Of a DNA stretch of 64,000 nucleotides, positions 24,578-36,749 are shown piece after piece. Position numbers and translations under genes: made by a program. The first letter of the stretch is position 1. Each line of letters begins with the position of its first letter. The DNA is from Timema cristinae. Its lineage: Eukaryota > Arthropoda > Insecta > Phasmatodea > Timematidae. Below the pieces are notes generated by a model. That model was not told where the DNA came from. It was given only the letters and a program-made list of their open reading frames with translations, and made no database searches. The stretch spans positions 37,305,620 through 37,369,619 of the forward strand of contig JBCFYV010000001.1 of assembly GCA_039000515.1 (NCBI GenBank). Direction: 5' to 3'.

Positions 24578-24884
24578 TTAAAGCCCTTGGCCCTGTCGAG
24601 TGCAAGTCTAAAACCTATTTTGTTATTTTGTCGATGGTGGGCGGAAGGGTGAAAGGTGTGGCGTGGCTTCACGACCGACCAAAATATCCTTCGACGCCAA
24701 TAAGAGCAGATGGATCACGGGAGCCTTATATGGCGCTAGCTACCAGAAAGGTCTTGCGAAAAAATTACACTTAATGAAATATCAGTTTTCTCGAGAACGA
24801 GTGAAATTTTTATAGTAATATTTTAAACACCTCTTCTAAGATTATGTTATCAATTTTTATTAGGTGTTACATTTTCTTATTACT
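24578..24884 (+). mobile_element. Family E DNA element, 5' half
   Basis: It matches 31296-31600 (CCCTGTCGAGTGCAAGTCTA, GTGGCGTGGCTTCACGACCG). The matching second half lies at 26755-26995, so this copy was split by about 1.87 kb of later insertions. Confidence 0.65.
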
Positions 24885-25290
24885 TTCTCACTATCTTACA
24901 GGTAGAGAAAGTATTGTGATCTCGAAAAAATCGAACTCAAGATTTTGATGAATCTTGACGTTTCATGATCCCCCGATCCAAAAAAGTTGTTTTTGACTTA
25001 CCGTCTGTTTGTCTGTACCTCCAATTAGAGCCTAAACTATTTTACCGATAGGGCTGAAACTTGGTATCTAGGGTTTTCTTAGGGTTGCCCCGAGGGTTTT
25101 TTGGAATTGGATATCTAACCCTAAAATTAAGGGTAGTTTACTGAATGTCAAAAAGAGAAAAAGTCGATTTTCCAAAATCGGCTTTAACAATTTTGATTAA
25201 ATTTTATTTCTAAACATTTATAAATATTCCAAAAAAATTGTTTCTCTCAATATTTCGGTAAAATGACTTTAAGGGCTCCGGTCTGATGCG
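24885..25290 (+). repeat. Dispersed repeat F
   Basis: It begins with the hairpin-like ACTTTCTCACTATCTTACAG and AGAGAAAGTATTGTGATC, then GTCTGTTTGTCTGTACC and ACTATTTTACCGATAGGGCT. Class unknown. Confidence 0.6.
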
Positions 25291-25439
25291 TAAATTATAT
25301 ATTTTTTATTATGTCTCCTAAACTATTTGATATATGAAATTACTTATCGTTACAAATATGTAGGTCTCTTTATTATACAAATATTTTATAAGAAGCATAT
25401 TTTTATAAAACCAATTACTTTCAAGCTATACGTAAATAT

Positions 25440-25900
25440 ATATATATTTTTTAGCTTTTCGGACACAAAAGGTAAAAGTATTGCGACCGCAAAGGAAAAT
25501 TTAACCTAAAATCGACGTATCAAGACCCCTCAAACACTAAAAAGTGTTCTTTACAATGCCGTCTGTCTGTGTGTCTGTTTAAACTTAAAATTAAGAGTAG
25601 TTAAGAAAGGGTGAAAGAGATCAAATTGATTTTCTCGGAATCGACTCTTAACGATTTCGATTAAAATTCGTATCTAGGTGTTGATTAAGATTATAAATAA
25701 ACTGGCTATTTTCATTTTACCATGAAAATGAGTTTTAGGGTACTTTACAGAAGCAGAAACTTCCGTATCTCTACAACTATTTATGATACTAAACAACTTT
25801 TCATTGCAAAATTGTAGTACTATTAAAACTAAAAAACTTTTATATGAAATATATTTTTATAAGTCCAATAGTTTCTGAGATATTGTCAAATATATTAATA
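25440..25900 (+). repeat. Dispersed repeat F, second copy
   Basis: It shares TATCAAGACCCCTCAAACAC-like sequence, GCCGTCTGTCTGTGTGTCTG and AAATTAAGAGTAGTTAAG with the copy just before it. Confidence 0.5.
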
Positions 25901-26060
25901 CAATTGTGTGAGTTGTTTAGTTGTAAAGAGATACTATTTAAGTTTTATCGTAATAATTCTCCAATGCCATAGAGTAATTAAATATATAAGCTCTAAAAGG
26001 TTTTTTTTCCCTTAAATCCCTTATGATAAATGTCTACACATCAATGATCTATATTCATTT

Positions 26061-26312
26061 TTACCCGCCTTGGTGGCGTAGTTGGCTAACGCGCTTGTCG
26101 TGTTGAGCCCGACTGCTGACGACGAGAAGATTGAGGTTCGAATCTCGGTCGGGTGAACTGGGGTTGGTTTTTCCTGAATGGTTTTCCACTCTCCCTCCAC
26201 GCACATGCGGGTTCACTTCCTTTAATTCTACCTTCCCAATTCCTAATCAATTAGCGTAATTAGTACTTAAAGCGTATAAAACCCCAACGGGTAGTAAGAC
26301 GCGATGCTAAAT
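26061..26312 (+). mobile_element. SINE-B, full length
   Basis: Head ACCCGCCTTGGTGGCGTAGT, B box GAGGTTCGAATCTC, tail CAACGGGTAGTAAGACGCGA. Confidence 0.92.
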
Positions 26313-26502
26313 ATCGTTATTATATCCATTTTAGACTCAATTGTCAATATTTACATTTTTATCGGTCAAAATTTATAAATGAGGAATTTAATAGCAATGC
26401 GATGGCATGAATATTTGCAACACCTAATAAAATGTCGAAAATTTTAAATGGAAGTGGAAATTTTATTACGAAGCGTTGACCCTTGTAAACCAAACATTTA
26501 TC

Positions 26503-26529
26503 TTTTTTTTTTTTTTTTTTTTTTTTTTT
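26503..26529. repeat. Poly-T run (27 bases)
   Basis: Uninterrupted T run; possibly the reversed poly-A tail of an insertion. Confidence 0.95.
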
Positions 26530-26754
26530 ACCGGTCCAAACATACAAATGAGGACATTAATTCCTTAAAAATAAAATTATAAAATTTATAATCGAGACTA
26601 AAAAAAAGTTTTACATAAGTATAGTGCAATTTATGCTTGGATTTGCTAGTGTATATTATTTCGTTTCACATAATATATTACCAGTTTTGAATAAATATCT
26701 TCATTTTCAAACAATAGAGCTAGAAAGTCCGTGCGGAGCTCTAAACAATTTATT

Positions 26755-26995
26755 TTTTGTTATGCAGCCGGCAGTTTTCTATTGGAAAATGTCAATATTA
26801 TCGATATTTGATCACTGTTAAAATTATAGAGGAGGTGTGTATATAAAAAGTATATTTTAATCAACATGCTTCTATTCTTAAACAAACCGTTTCCGAAAAG
26901 AAAATTGCAAAACAATAAAAATTCTTGAAGATAACCGTTTTTTCCCATAGCACTGAATTTCCACGCCAAATTAAAAGGGCCAATCACCTTAACTT
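26755..26995 (+). mobile_element. Family E DNA element, 3' half
   Basis: Matches 31596-31850 (CAGTTTTCTATTGG, ATTTGATCACTGTTAAAATT, TTTCCACGCCAAATTAAAAG). Confidence 0.65.
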
Positions 26996-27629
26996 ATCTC
27001 CTGAATCCACTCTTAATATTTATCATCAATACCTATAAACGAAGGGGGCGAGTTAAATTTTGTGCCCGGATAGGATTGCTTCTTGGCGTCCCCTATGTAA
27101 CTGGTGGATAATATAGTCCATTCGCCATAGGAGTGGTTATAGCTAACAACTATTAAAATCTACCAGATCTACTCTCATGTATCCATTCGACAAACCAAAT
27201 GATCTTCAAGACCATATATTGATTCGTTGTCACTTTTGGCAATTAAAACGTTGACAAAAATAATTTATTTTTAATTTTCTTTTTCTTTTTGGCGTTCCTT
27301 AAATCGTCTGCTAGCTGTCAACTACCACATTTCCCATGGCGATTGGGATCTGGAAAAATATTAAAATAATTCTCAAACCTAACATTATTTTGTAGACAAT
27401 GCTATCTTCAATTTTTTTTATTATATGTTAAACAAACACATTGACAATATAAACTGTGTACGTTATAATTGCAAAAACAACCCATTTTGGAGTGCCATTT
27501 TTTCAAAATGGCAAATGTAAATAACTTTTTGAGAATGGCACTAAATTTTAATTTACTCCCCATAAAATTATTCTAATATGTACAATTTCATGTTAGTGTC
27601 AAAGAGTGAACGATTGTAACTCCACTATT

Positions 27630-27720
27630 ACGCCTAGGTTATGTTAGGTTTGGAGTTGTTAGGTTTGGGGATTATTTTCATATCATGCCAAGGCTACGTT
27701 AGGTTAGGTTTAGCTCTGTT
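27630..27720. repeat. TTAGG-rich patch
   Basis: Contains TATGTTAGGTTTGG, TTGTTAGGTTTGGG and ACGTTAGGTTAGGTTTAG. TTAGG is the usual insect telomere unit; here it is an internal scatter, not an array. Confidence 0.5.
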
Positions 27721-27799
27721 AAGCGCCCCATCGAGCCGGCGGTTCGCACGGACTTTAAGCTGCACCTGCCCATAAAATAAAACTAGTACTTTAGTAAAA

Positions 27800-27866
27800 G
27801 GTTATCAATGTTGACTGCAAAAAGAAAAGTTTATGTTATCTATAGTTTCTTTCTTCTAAAATCCTA
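27800..27866 (+). repeat. Dispersed repeat G
   Basis: GTTATCAATGTTGACTGC to AAAATCCTAC. It ends at the donor of the candidate exon 27873-27966. Confidence 0.45.
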
Positions 27867-27872
27867 CCTTAC

Positions 27873-27966
27873 CTGTCCAAAGAACAACTCCTGGGAGATG
27901 CCCACGCTTGTTTCACTGTCCGTAGAACTTCAGCCAAATCTGGGATGTCGCTTCTTCTTTGGAGAT
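27873..27966 (-). CDS. Candidate alternative (poison) exon in intron 3
   Basis: A 94-bp segment lies between a strong acceptor (CCTCTCTCTGTGCAG) and donor (GGACAG|GTAAGG) on the minus strand. In the phase supplied by exon 3 it is open and encodes LQRRSDIPDLAEVLRTVKQA followed by WASPRSCSLD. Its length is not a multiple of three. Inserting it between exons 3 and 4 moves exon 4 into a frame that stops at about 10970, roughly 66 codons in. It may be a regulated exon that triggers decay, an exon of a different transcript, or a chance match. The donor side touches a copy of dispersed repeat G, so the GTAAGG could derive from a transposon. Another missed exon could restore the frame. Confidence 0.35.
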
Positions 27967-28759
27967 CTGCACAGAGAGAGGACCAAACAAAATTAGACAA
28001 ATGACGACCAACATGCGATTGCATATTTACAACTCTCGGGTAGGAATAAGCAAAGTTATTGGACCCCGATTGAATTATAAACCTATCAAATATCTCGTGA
28101 ACTTCCATAGTTTCTCTTCAGGGTGATGATAAAGATGGTAGAGCAGTAAAATGCGTTGCACACGTTTATAAATCCCACATTATTTAAGAAGTTGTATACT
28201 ATTTTTTTAATATCGTTTTAAACAAAATGTAGTCGAAAATTATCTTCAGGTTTCTCAACAGTTAAAAAGTTTAAATAATGAGTATAAATTTTCTTAAAAA
28301 ATTCAACATAACTTTTCGCTCAAATGTGTACTTATGAGATCCAAGCATAAGGCTAGAAACGTAGATCTAGCCTTCCTTTATCAAATAAAGTCATGTTTTT
28401 ATTATAGGTTTACAATAGAAGATAGTATGAAATATTAGAGTTTTTTTTTTTGTAAACTATCACAGATTTTTTAAACACTTTTAACTTTATAACGGGTCCG
28501 ATATTTTACCCACATTTTGGTGAAAGCCGTATTAAAAAATATCATACCACTTCATAAATAATCCGGGATTTCTAAACATCTGCAACTCTCTTCCATTTTG
28601 CACCCTTAACTCTATATTTTATTTTATTTTTTTGTATACATCTTATATACAATCTTTTTTAAACTAAACAATTTAATTTTCTTACAACAAAATCTATTAT
28701 GACCGATTAAAATTATTTTGGTCACTCAGATTATTATTTGAAGACATTTGATAAATGTT

Positions 28760-29068
28760 TGAGGTCGATCTCGGTGGTCTTGGGGTAAAGTTCTCGCCTC
28801 AGGAATCGATGATCGTGAGTTCAAACCCAGCCGGGTTCAACGGATTGTTCTTGAGCGATAAAAATCCGTAGCACAACTTCCTTCGAAGTAAAAGTAATGC
28901 CTTCTGCCCCATGTTTAGTGTGGCATGTAAAAGAATCCTAGAAGATGGGTGAATATTCTTTTTCCAGCAAATTTAGTAGGCACTCTCCCTCATAGAAATT
29001 CTCGTGTGCTAATATAATAAATCAGGTCAGAAAAAGAACGTTAAGTTCCTCAAATAAATTAAATGAAA
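28760..29068 (+). mobile_element. SINE-C copy
   Basis: Head GATCTCGGTGGTCTTGGGGT, B box GAGTTCAAACCC, tail CCTCAAATAAATTAAATG. Confidence 0.85.
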
Positions 29069-29189
29069 ATATGAAATATTTGAGAGTTTGGAAGATATAA
29101 ATATCGACTTTTAAAGACGATGTGGTTTGTATAAGCACCAAACAATCGACTTAAATTTGCTGAACGATCAGCCAGTCGATCGCGATCGA

Positions 29190-29345
29190 CAATTTGTTGA
29201 CCCTTGCTCTATAGAATTAGACCTGCATTCCATTTGACTACCGTTGTAGGAGAGATCGGCGTTCGAATCTCGAACGGGTAGGTATATTGTTTCTTTAAAT
29301 ATTTCCTTCACGCTTATGCAAGTACATCTCCTCTTATATACCCTC
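29190..29345 (+). mobile_element. SINE-B, degenerate
   Basis: B box GGCGTTCGAATCTCG, followed by CTTCACGCTTATGCAAGTAC and ATCTCCTCTTATATACCC. Confidence 0.45.
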
Positions 29346-29351
29346 CACATA

Positions 29352-29655
29352 ATATTATTATTATTTTTATTATAAGCACCGCGTCTTACTACCCGTTCGG
29401 GTTATACGCACTTACGCTAATGTGTAATGGTAGGGTGATTGTGAGATGAAATGAAGGACCTACAGTTTAACGTGGAATACGAACCACGGTGGAGGCCTGG
29501 CATTCCCCACATTCACAAGTTGTGATTAATACACGTCTTGTCAGAGGTGAAGGAAGGGTTTGGAAATCAGATAAATCTGTGCCGGGACCGAGGATTGAAC
29601 CCCGGCCGCCAGCATAGAAGTCTGACACCTTACCCCTAGACCGCCAGGTCACCCT
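29352..29655 (-). mobile_element. SINE-A, full length, with target duplication
   Basis: CCCTCCACATAATA flanks both sides. This copy has the extra segment TTGTGATTAATACACG inside the body, which defines a subfamily shared with 34807 and 51612. Confidence 0.95.
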
Positions 29656-29699
29656 CCACATAATAACCCAATGGATTAATTGATCTTGTTTTGATGCTA

Positions 29700-29890
29700 T
29701 CTGTGTCTTACCCGTCCAAGATATCTGCATATCTACACTAATGAGATAAAATTGAGGAAAAAAGAATTCAGAGAAAGTGTGCCCGTAATTTAGTGAAGGG
29801 AGGGAGTGAAACATTTGAAGAAAATCACTTCAGTTTATTCGGTCGAAATTTGAACCCTGACCTCCATGTCACCGGTATACCGGACTAAAC
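29700..29890 (-). mobile_element. SINE-B, degenerate
   Basis: It contains GTGAAGGGAGGGAGTGAAAC and a reversed B-box-like TTTGAACCCTGACCTCC. Confidence 0.45.
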
Positions 29891-30162
29891 AAACTTGACA
29901 TATTTTAACCCGAATACCCAAAGATAAGTTTACATTTACTTTTCCGTTCTATTCAAATCAATTAATTTGATGAAAAATATATAATAATTCGTCACAATTG
30001 TAAGACTATTAGCAGAACTAAGTCCTCCCGAGTCAAAGGTGGCTGCTCTATCTCATAGTTAATTTTAATTGATCACACTTATGTAGATGACGATTTCCTC
30101 ACGTCCATCACAGACTCTGCCCTAAAATATGAGTGAATAATTAACCTGACCACGTCAAGACT

Positions 30163-30245
30163 CCTGGTTAGCTCAGTGGTTAGAGCATTGGCGTTATGAG
30201 CTAAAGGTCTCAGGTTCGATTACCGTGTCCAGTTCTAATTTTTCA
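30163..30245 (+). mobile_element. Short tRNA-like SINE head (type E)
   Basis: A box GGTTAGCTCAGTGGTTAGAG and B box AGGTTCGATTACCG, followed by GTGTCCAGTTCTAATTTTTC. The arms fold only partly like a tRNA, so a tRNA pseudogene is the alternative. Confidence 0.55.
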
Positions 30246-30439
30246 ATTTAAAATAATGTGATAGATATTTAGAGGCAGCTATAAGAGTAACTGATAAATA
30301 TAATAGCTAGTCTATTTAACCCAAAACCAATTTGTCTAGAAAATAAATGGCACGACAAAATCCTATATTCACTCTCTTACATTACATTATGGAACACATT
30401 AAACTATAATTTATGTAAGCTATTCGATACTATAACTAG

Positions 30440-30720
30440 TATAGAACTATCCAAGTATATATGTTGAACAAAAACGTAAAAGGCATTTTCGAAATAATTA
30501 AAATTTTCCAAAATCAACGCTTTGTCAATTATCATTACATTAATAGTTTTTAGATAAACAAATATACACCCTTATTTATTGTCACATAAACCAACTTTCA
30601 GATACCCATTTTGAACTATATTTTTTTTATACCTTTACAAACAAATTCAAATTTTCAATTTAAAAAAATTAAACTACCCTCCAATTAATTTTCCTCCAAA
30701 AAACCCGGTATACAGCGTCA
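30440..30720 (-). repeat. Dispersed repeat F
   Basis: Shares AATTTTCCAAAATCAACGC and AAACTACCCTCCAATTAATT with other copies in reverse orientation. Confidence 0.45.
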
Positions 30721-31289
30721 TTTACCATGTAAATCCCGCCCCATATATTTAATTAGATTATAATGGCAAGAAATATTTTTGAAAAATTTAGAATTTTCAT
30801 AAAGGCCCTCCTACACACGCTCATTCCTCGCTTGATTCCTGACTCGTCAGTTGGACGGTTCATTCCAAAACTGGTCGTGTTCAGGGCATTAGTTCCAGGA
30901 ATGATGACAAGCCCAAACTGTTCATGTGTGGGTAGCGTCAAGTTCGGAATGATTGGCGCTTGCGTAGTTATACGATCACAATCCTATCCGTAAATAGTTC
31001 AAGTAGTCTCCCTTTTCATTAACTTCTAGTTCACGCAAGAGAGCTATATCTGAAAACTTGTATTTTTTGCAGCCAACATATACAAAATTTGTTGTTTACG
31101 AATCAGGTAATCACAGTCCTTGTATGAACCGTGTGTGGTGAATCATGGAAAACCAAACACGACAGCTTTAGCATGAAAATCCAGGAATAAAGTGGGGAAT
31201 GGCTGTATGTGGAGACTTTTATACTAAATAATTGATAAGAACTTGATAGGAATATGTATAATTTAATTATTTGATTATAACACTTTTGG

Positions 31290-33095
31290 TTTGCTTAAGG
31301 TCATTGGCCCTGTCGAGTGAAACTCTAAAACCTATTTTGCGGGATGGTGGTTGGGAGAGTGAAAGGCGTGGCGTGGCTTCACAACCGACCAAAGTATCCT
31401 TCCGCGCCAACAAGAACAGATGGATCAAGGACAACATAAATGGTGCTAGCTACCAGACAGGTCTTGCCGAAAGATCATACGTTTGGAAATATCAGTTTTA
31501 TCAAGAACGAGTGAAATTGCTATGTTAATATTTTCAACGCCCTTTCTAAGTTAATGCATTGGTGTTTATTAATTGTTACCTTTTCTTATTTTTAGTTATG
31601 AAGCCAGCAGTTTTCTATTGATAAATGCCAATTTTATCAATATTTGATCACTGTTAAAATTATATTATAGAGGAGGTGTGAATACAAAAAGTATAACTTA
31701 ATCAACATGCTTCTATTCTTGATCAAACCGTTTCCAAAAATAAAATTGCAAAACAATAACAATTTTTGAAGATAACTGTTTGTTCCCACGGCTCTGCATT
31801 TCCACGCCAAGTGAAAAGGGCCAATCACCTTAAGGTGCACACTCAGTTTCGGATACTGAGGAGGCCAGGACTGAAGATGATGATTGAAACCCGACACTAA
31901 TTAGATAAGTTCGATAACAGAAAGCTAAATTCTCTCAGTTAACGGCCAACGGGTAATCAAAGTACCCACCACAAACTCATAACATTTATCTTATGATTTT
32001 AGGAGAGTTCAGGCTTTTGGGCATCTCACGGGTAAAAACAAGCCGTTGTTGATAATGTCGGGGGAAAAAAGGAAAAACATAGGGCTTTTTTGGGTTAAAG
32101 AGCGGTAACAAAAAAAAATAAACACCTTGTCCCACATGACATTTATAAGGGAACTTAGATTTTCACACAATGAAGATTTCAAAAAATTATTTACGATAGG
32201 GATCGGGTGATGTATCAGTTTATTAATTTTGTTTCCAACGGTTTCTTGTGTAACTGATGTGTCGATTGTGTTACAATGTTTTATTAACTCCCGACATACT
32301 TTCTGCTTAAGGTATCTCTTCGTGTAGGACTTATATTTAACTTTCCATAAAGACATAATGACAATGAAATTGATTACATATCGATAAATTTCCTTAAGAT
32401 GCCCACTCACTTGCTTTCACGGTGTCAGCGAAAAAAGCTATTACTCAGAATTTCTAAGGAAATTTATCGATGTAGGCCTGTATCAATTACATGTGTCTTT
32501 ATGGAAAGTTAAAGATAAGTGCTATGCAAATAGGCAGAAAGGCTATAGGGAGGTGAGGCGATTGGATCTTTTCATTTGGCGTGGAAATGCAGAACCATGG
32601 GAACAAACTGTTACCTTTAATAATTTTTATTGTTAAGCAATTTTATTTTCGGAAACTGTTTGTTCAATAGTAGAAACGCGTTTATTAAATTATACTTTTT
32701 ATACGCACACCTCCTCTGTGATTTTAACAGTGATCAAATATTGATAAAATTGACCTTTTTCAATAGAAATATGCCAGCTTCATAGCCAAAAATAAGAAAT
32801 TGTAACAATAAATAAACATTGATAGATTATCTTGGAAGGGGTGTTGAAATTATTACTAAAAAAAATTCCCTCGTTCTCGAGAAAATTGATATTTCCAAAC
32901 GTATTATTTTTCCGCAAGACCTGTCTGGTAGCCAGCGCCATCTACGGTGTCCGTGATCCATCTGATATTGTTGGCGCGGAAGGATACCTTGGTCAGTTGT
33001 GGCGCCACACCAAGCCTTTCACCCTCCCGCCCACCATCCCTACAAAATAGTTTTTAGACCTGCACTCGACAGGGTCAAGGACATTAATAGAACAT
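31290..33095. mobile_element. Family E long inverted-repeat DNA element
   Basis: Arms of about 550 bp at 31290-31850 and 32548-33095 are inverted copies. Both carry CCCTGTCGAGTG near the outer end, GGTCTTGC, TTTGATCACTGTTAAAAT and TTTCCACGCCAA in mirrored order. The 700-bp centre has a further inverted pair (AGGAAATTTATCGAT) and a 133-codon open frame (32009-32410, minus) that I cannot assign. This could be a foldback transposon, or two elements inserted in opposite directions. Confidence 0.6.
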
Positions 33096-33639
33096 TTTAA
33101 GACAATCCATACATCAGCGAACCAAGAAACTATAAGAAACAAAATTTTGTTGCTAACGATCCATTTAAATACGTATTTGGAAAGTCTTAGAGGGGAAATT
33201 AAAGGCAAAATGTTTATATTTTAATAGCTCAAGGGAGAGACTTTTAAAAAATAAACAAAAAAAAAAGTAAAGGAAACATATTTCTGTATATATTTGTCAA
33301 TATCGCCAGTCAACTAGCGTAAAACTTGACGTATTAAAATATGAAGGAACTAAAGCCAGCGGTCACATAGTTTAAAGAGTTAGGATCACAATATACTAGA
33401 TAAACTATGATGTAAAGGCTGGGTTCTGAATCTAATCTGAGTGCATTATGGTTTGGTTTTCTACTTGCGATTTATAAGTGTGACTTTTAAATTTCCTGTT
33501 CACGCTTATGCGGTTTAATTTCCTATAGTTCAACTTCACAATCCTTGCTCAATGTACTTGTTATAAATAAAGAAAACATAATATTGATGGTCCAAAGGTC
33601 TCTCAACACAGGGAGTTTCCGGTATCAGGGAGATTGAAT

Positions 33640-33800
33640 TTCGAACTCCAGTCAGAGATATTTAAGATGATCTTACTTAAATGCTTTTTTACACTCTCCC
33701 TACACAAAACTTGGGTACATTTCCTAAAATTCCTACCTTCATGCACACTCAATTAATTTAATTGTGGACAGACCAGACGTGTACTAAGATGCGATACACC
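33640..33800 (+). mobile_element. SINE-B, degenerate
   Basis: Reduced B box GAATTTCGAACTCC, then ACACTCTCCCTACACAAAAC and GTGTACTAAGATGCGAT. Confidence 0.45.
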
Positions 33801-34806
33801 CACAGAAAAAAAAATCAATTTTTCCATGTCTATCCTACTATACTTTTGAAGTCCTAATAAATCATCACATTACTGACCTTTGGAATTTTTCCCTCCTCCA
33901 TATACATGAATCCCCTTACTCTCCTTTCCCGCTTAATTTCAATGTACTTATCTAGCAATAACCGGTTGATGCTACCTACGTTGCACATACCTTGGGCTTA
34001 CTCGTCAACGTGGTAGGCCTCCCCGACAAGTTTGTCAATGTCATTGAAGGTCGTTTCCCATTCTTGGAGTCGTCTGGTAAGTAAACTAAGAATGAAGTCA
34101 TCCCACTAATAAGATAAACATTTCTTCGCGAAACACACCCCACATTTTTTTTTTCTGTTGTTGTTGGTTAATTAACGGCTGTCAACCCACTAACCGACCT
34201 TCGTCGCTGTTCTTTAAGTTCCATGCTTGGCCTAACTTTCCTTTCTGCGTAAATTAAATTTGATTCAGTAGTAATACGAAGCAATCTTCCTTGTGTTCAC
34301 ATTTCAGAAAGTCAAACTAAAAAAGGACTTACTTTTTGACATCAATTAAAATTAAAGTTATATGGAATGCGATGATGGATTATTTGTTTTAATATTCTTA
34401 CATTCAAGTGATATTTAATAATGTCTTAGATAGTTTGACTTCGTTAAAGATTTAAAATATCTTGCTTCACTTATAGCTCTGTACCTCTTCAGCAGCTCTT
34501 TGCCATGACTATCGAAGGAAACCCGACAAACGCTGACCATCCAGACGTCAAATACAGCGCCACTTGGCCGGAACCACGTATGGAAGGGGGGGAGGGGGAT
34601 GTTATCACATAAGAGGTTATCAGTACCGGGATCGATACCCGACTAACGGCACAAAATGCCCGGCCCGTTTGACTGACGACTGACCACTGGCCGCCGATGA
34701 ACGTATCGTGACCAAAGACGCCTCCTGGTGACGTCGTACTTCACCGTCCTGCGCACGATGACCACAACACGAGAATAGACGCCCGCAGGTAAAAGGATGA
34801 TATGAA

Positions 34807-35079
34807 TATTATTAGCACCCATTCGGGTTTACGCACTTACGCTCATGTGAAATGGCAGGGTGATTGTGATATGAAATGGAGGAGCTACAGTTTAAGGTGG
34901 GATCCGAACCACGGTAGAGGCCTGGCATTCCACACATTCACAAGTTGTGATTAATACACATCTTGTCAGAGGTAATGAAAGGATTTGGCAATCAGATAAA
35001 TCTGTGCCGGGACCGAGGATTGAACCCCGGATCCCCACCAAAGAAGCCCGATACCTTACCTCTAGACCGCCAGGTCACC
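34807..35079 (-). mobile_element. SINE-A, near full length, with target duplication
   Basis: GATGATATGAA occurs at 34796 and 35080. It has the extra TTGTGATTAATACACA segment. The tail lacks part of the GCGTCTTACTACC block. Confidence 0.93.
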
Positions 35080-35111
35080 GATGATATGAAAATAATGTAT
35101 ATATGTGTAAG

Positions 35112-35913
35112 CAGTGGTGGCTCGTGTATAAGCACTGCTGAACTGCAGCATCCCATATTTTCACTTGATATTATTGATAACATTTACTATCACGAGTTCT
35201 TTTTCTTTATTTTTGTAGTAGAATATATATTTTTTAAGCTTAATATCAGTAGCCATCCCCCAGCTTATGAAAAAGATTCAAAAATCTTTGTATGGAACTG
35301 TGCGCTTCACAGTGCCAGCGACGCAGTGTTTGACTGCTATGCGCATGCGCACATAGGAGGGCGTAGGGAGGAAGGCGGGACTGCCAGGTAGAGAGAGGAC
35401 TATTGCTCTCGCAGTGCCGGCTCTGGCGTGATGGTAGGAAGGAAGTTTTTTCTTACTCAGCGTATGTTGTGCTTAAAAACCGTGTACCATATTCTCTGAA
35501 TGTGATAAAGTGTAGAAGAGTGTAGAATTAGATTATTATTCTGCTTCCAGCTATTCTATTTGATTCATCTTTTTTCAGTTCTTTTATTTAACAGAAAGAC
35601 TAAATGCGCTTGCAGTTCTTTCAATGGAGAAAAACTTCCTCAATTGTCATCTAGAGATCAAGGAGAAAATTATTGAAATTTTTGCGCAAATTAAAACAAA
35701 AAGAATAGATTAGATTTAATTTTTAAATGAATTAATCAAGCTTGAACTGTAACAAATTAAGTTAAAGTAAGTAATTTTTTTTTGTTAAGATTTTATCAAG
35801 TTCCTGAATAAATTTTTTTAGACATTTTTTTTTCCTTTTACACAATTATAAAACAAAGGATAAACATTTACTGGAGCAGCAGCCCCACTAATTCTAGCTA
35901 CGAGCCATCACTG
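35112..35913 (+). mobile_element. hAT element, internally deleted, with 8-bp target duplication
   Basis: Ends CAGTGGTGGCTCGTG and TACGAGCCATCACTG are inverted repeats. Flanks TGTGTAAG and TGTGTACG match at seven of eight bases. The inside keeps only the last transposase codons. Confidence 0.8.
35594..35713 (+). pseudogene. C-terminal remnant of an hAT (Tip100/ZMYM1-like) transposase
   Basis: Forty codons begin ERLNALAVLSMEKNFLN and end FAQIKTKRID-stop. This resembles the extreme C-terminus of Tip100/ZMYM1-type transposases, which form part of the hAT dimerisation region. It is preceded by TTTTATTTAACAG, a likely splice acceptor of the lost parent gene. There is no catalytic domain. Confidence 0.6.
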
Positions 35914-36749
35914 TGTGTACGGTAGCTTTTTAATCAAGGGTATTCAACCTGTACTTAATGAACTGATAAAACCTGAACATATCTTGAGCATTAAATTAAT
36001 CCTTAAGATGGTAGCAGTGTAAGGAATGCGAGTTTAAGACAGTAATTTTGCACTTTTTACATTAAAAATATGTTTGGTCAAAAAGATCTAAATATTTATT
36101 TAATAGAAACATAAAGTTTAATTCTCTTCACATGGTGACCTCAACAGTTGTTGAATATGTGTCAAGGAAGTCCTGGAATTTAATGACAACTTTTTTCTTC
36201 ATTTAAAATATTTCTCATATAATGTCGCTATGCTCATGACAGATATTCAACAAATGTTGATATCACCGTTTGAAGGAAATTAAACTGTTTCTAAACTGAA
36301 GAAATATTTTATTTATTTTGGCTAAAAAACTGTTTTTCTATTTTAAAAAACCCTTTAAAAACATCAATATTTTCTCGTTCCTACACACGCCCACCTTAAA
36401 TTGATTCAATACCCAGCTCCCGCCCGTTAATTCAACACTGTGAAAGAGGAATCTTCAAGTCACCAATGATAATAATTGTTTTACCTTTATTGGGAATCGA
36501 GCTAGAGACTATTAACTCATCTGGGACTGCTCCTCTTGATTCAAGGGCAAGAAGAGCTTATTTTGGCTAACTAACTCTGGTATATCTTTAACAGATGCAT
36601 TCCTTTATAATATAATATAAAAAAACAATCGAAAACTCATCGCTGCACGTATGCCAGACTTTAAAGTAAGTTTCATAAAAAGATGTCTTCATTTAGATAT
36701 GATTTTAAATCCCAAAAAGTATTCCTTCACAAAGATAACACCATTTATT

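Noticed and set aside
30163..30245. Functional tRNA gene
   Set aside because: A and B boxes are present, but the acceptor stem does not pair and the same head-tail combination recurs at 5095, as expected for a SINE.
32009..32410. 133-codon open frame in the centre of the inverted-repeat element
   Set aside because: It could be a transposase scrap, but I cannot match it to any superfamily, so it is only mentioned within the element.
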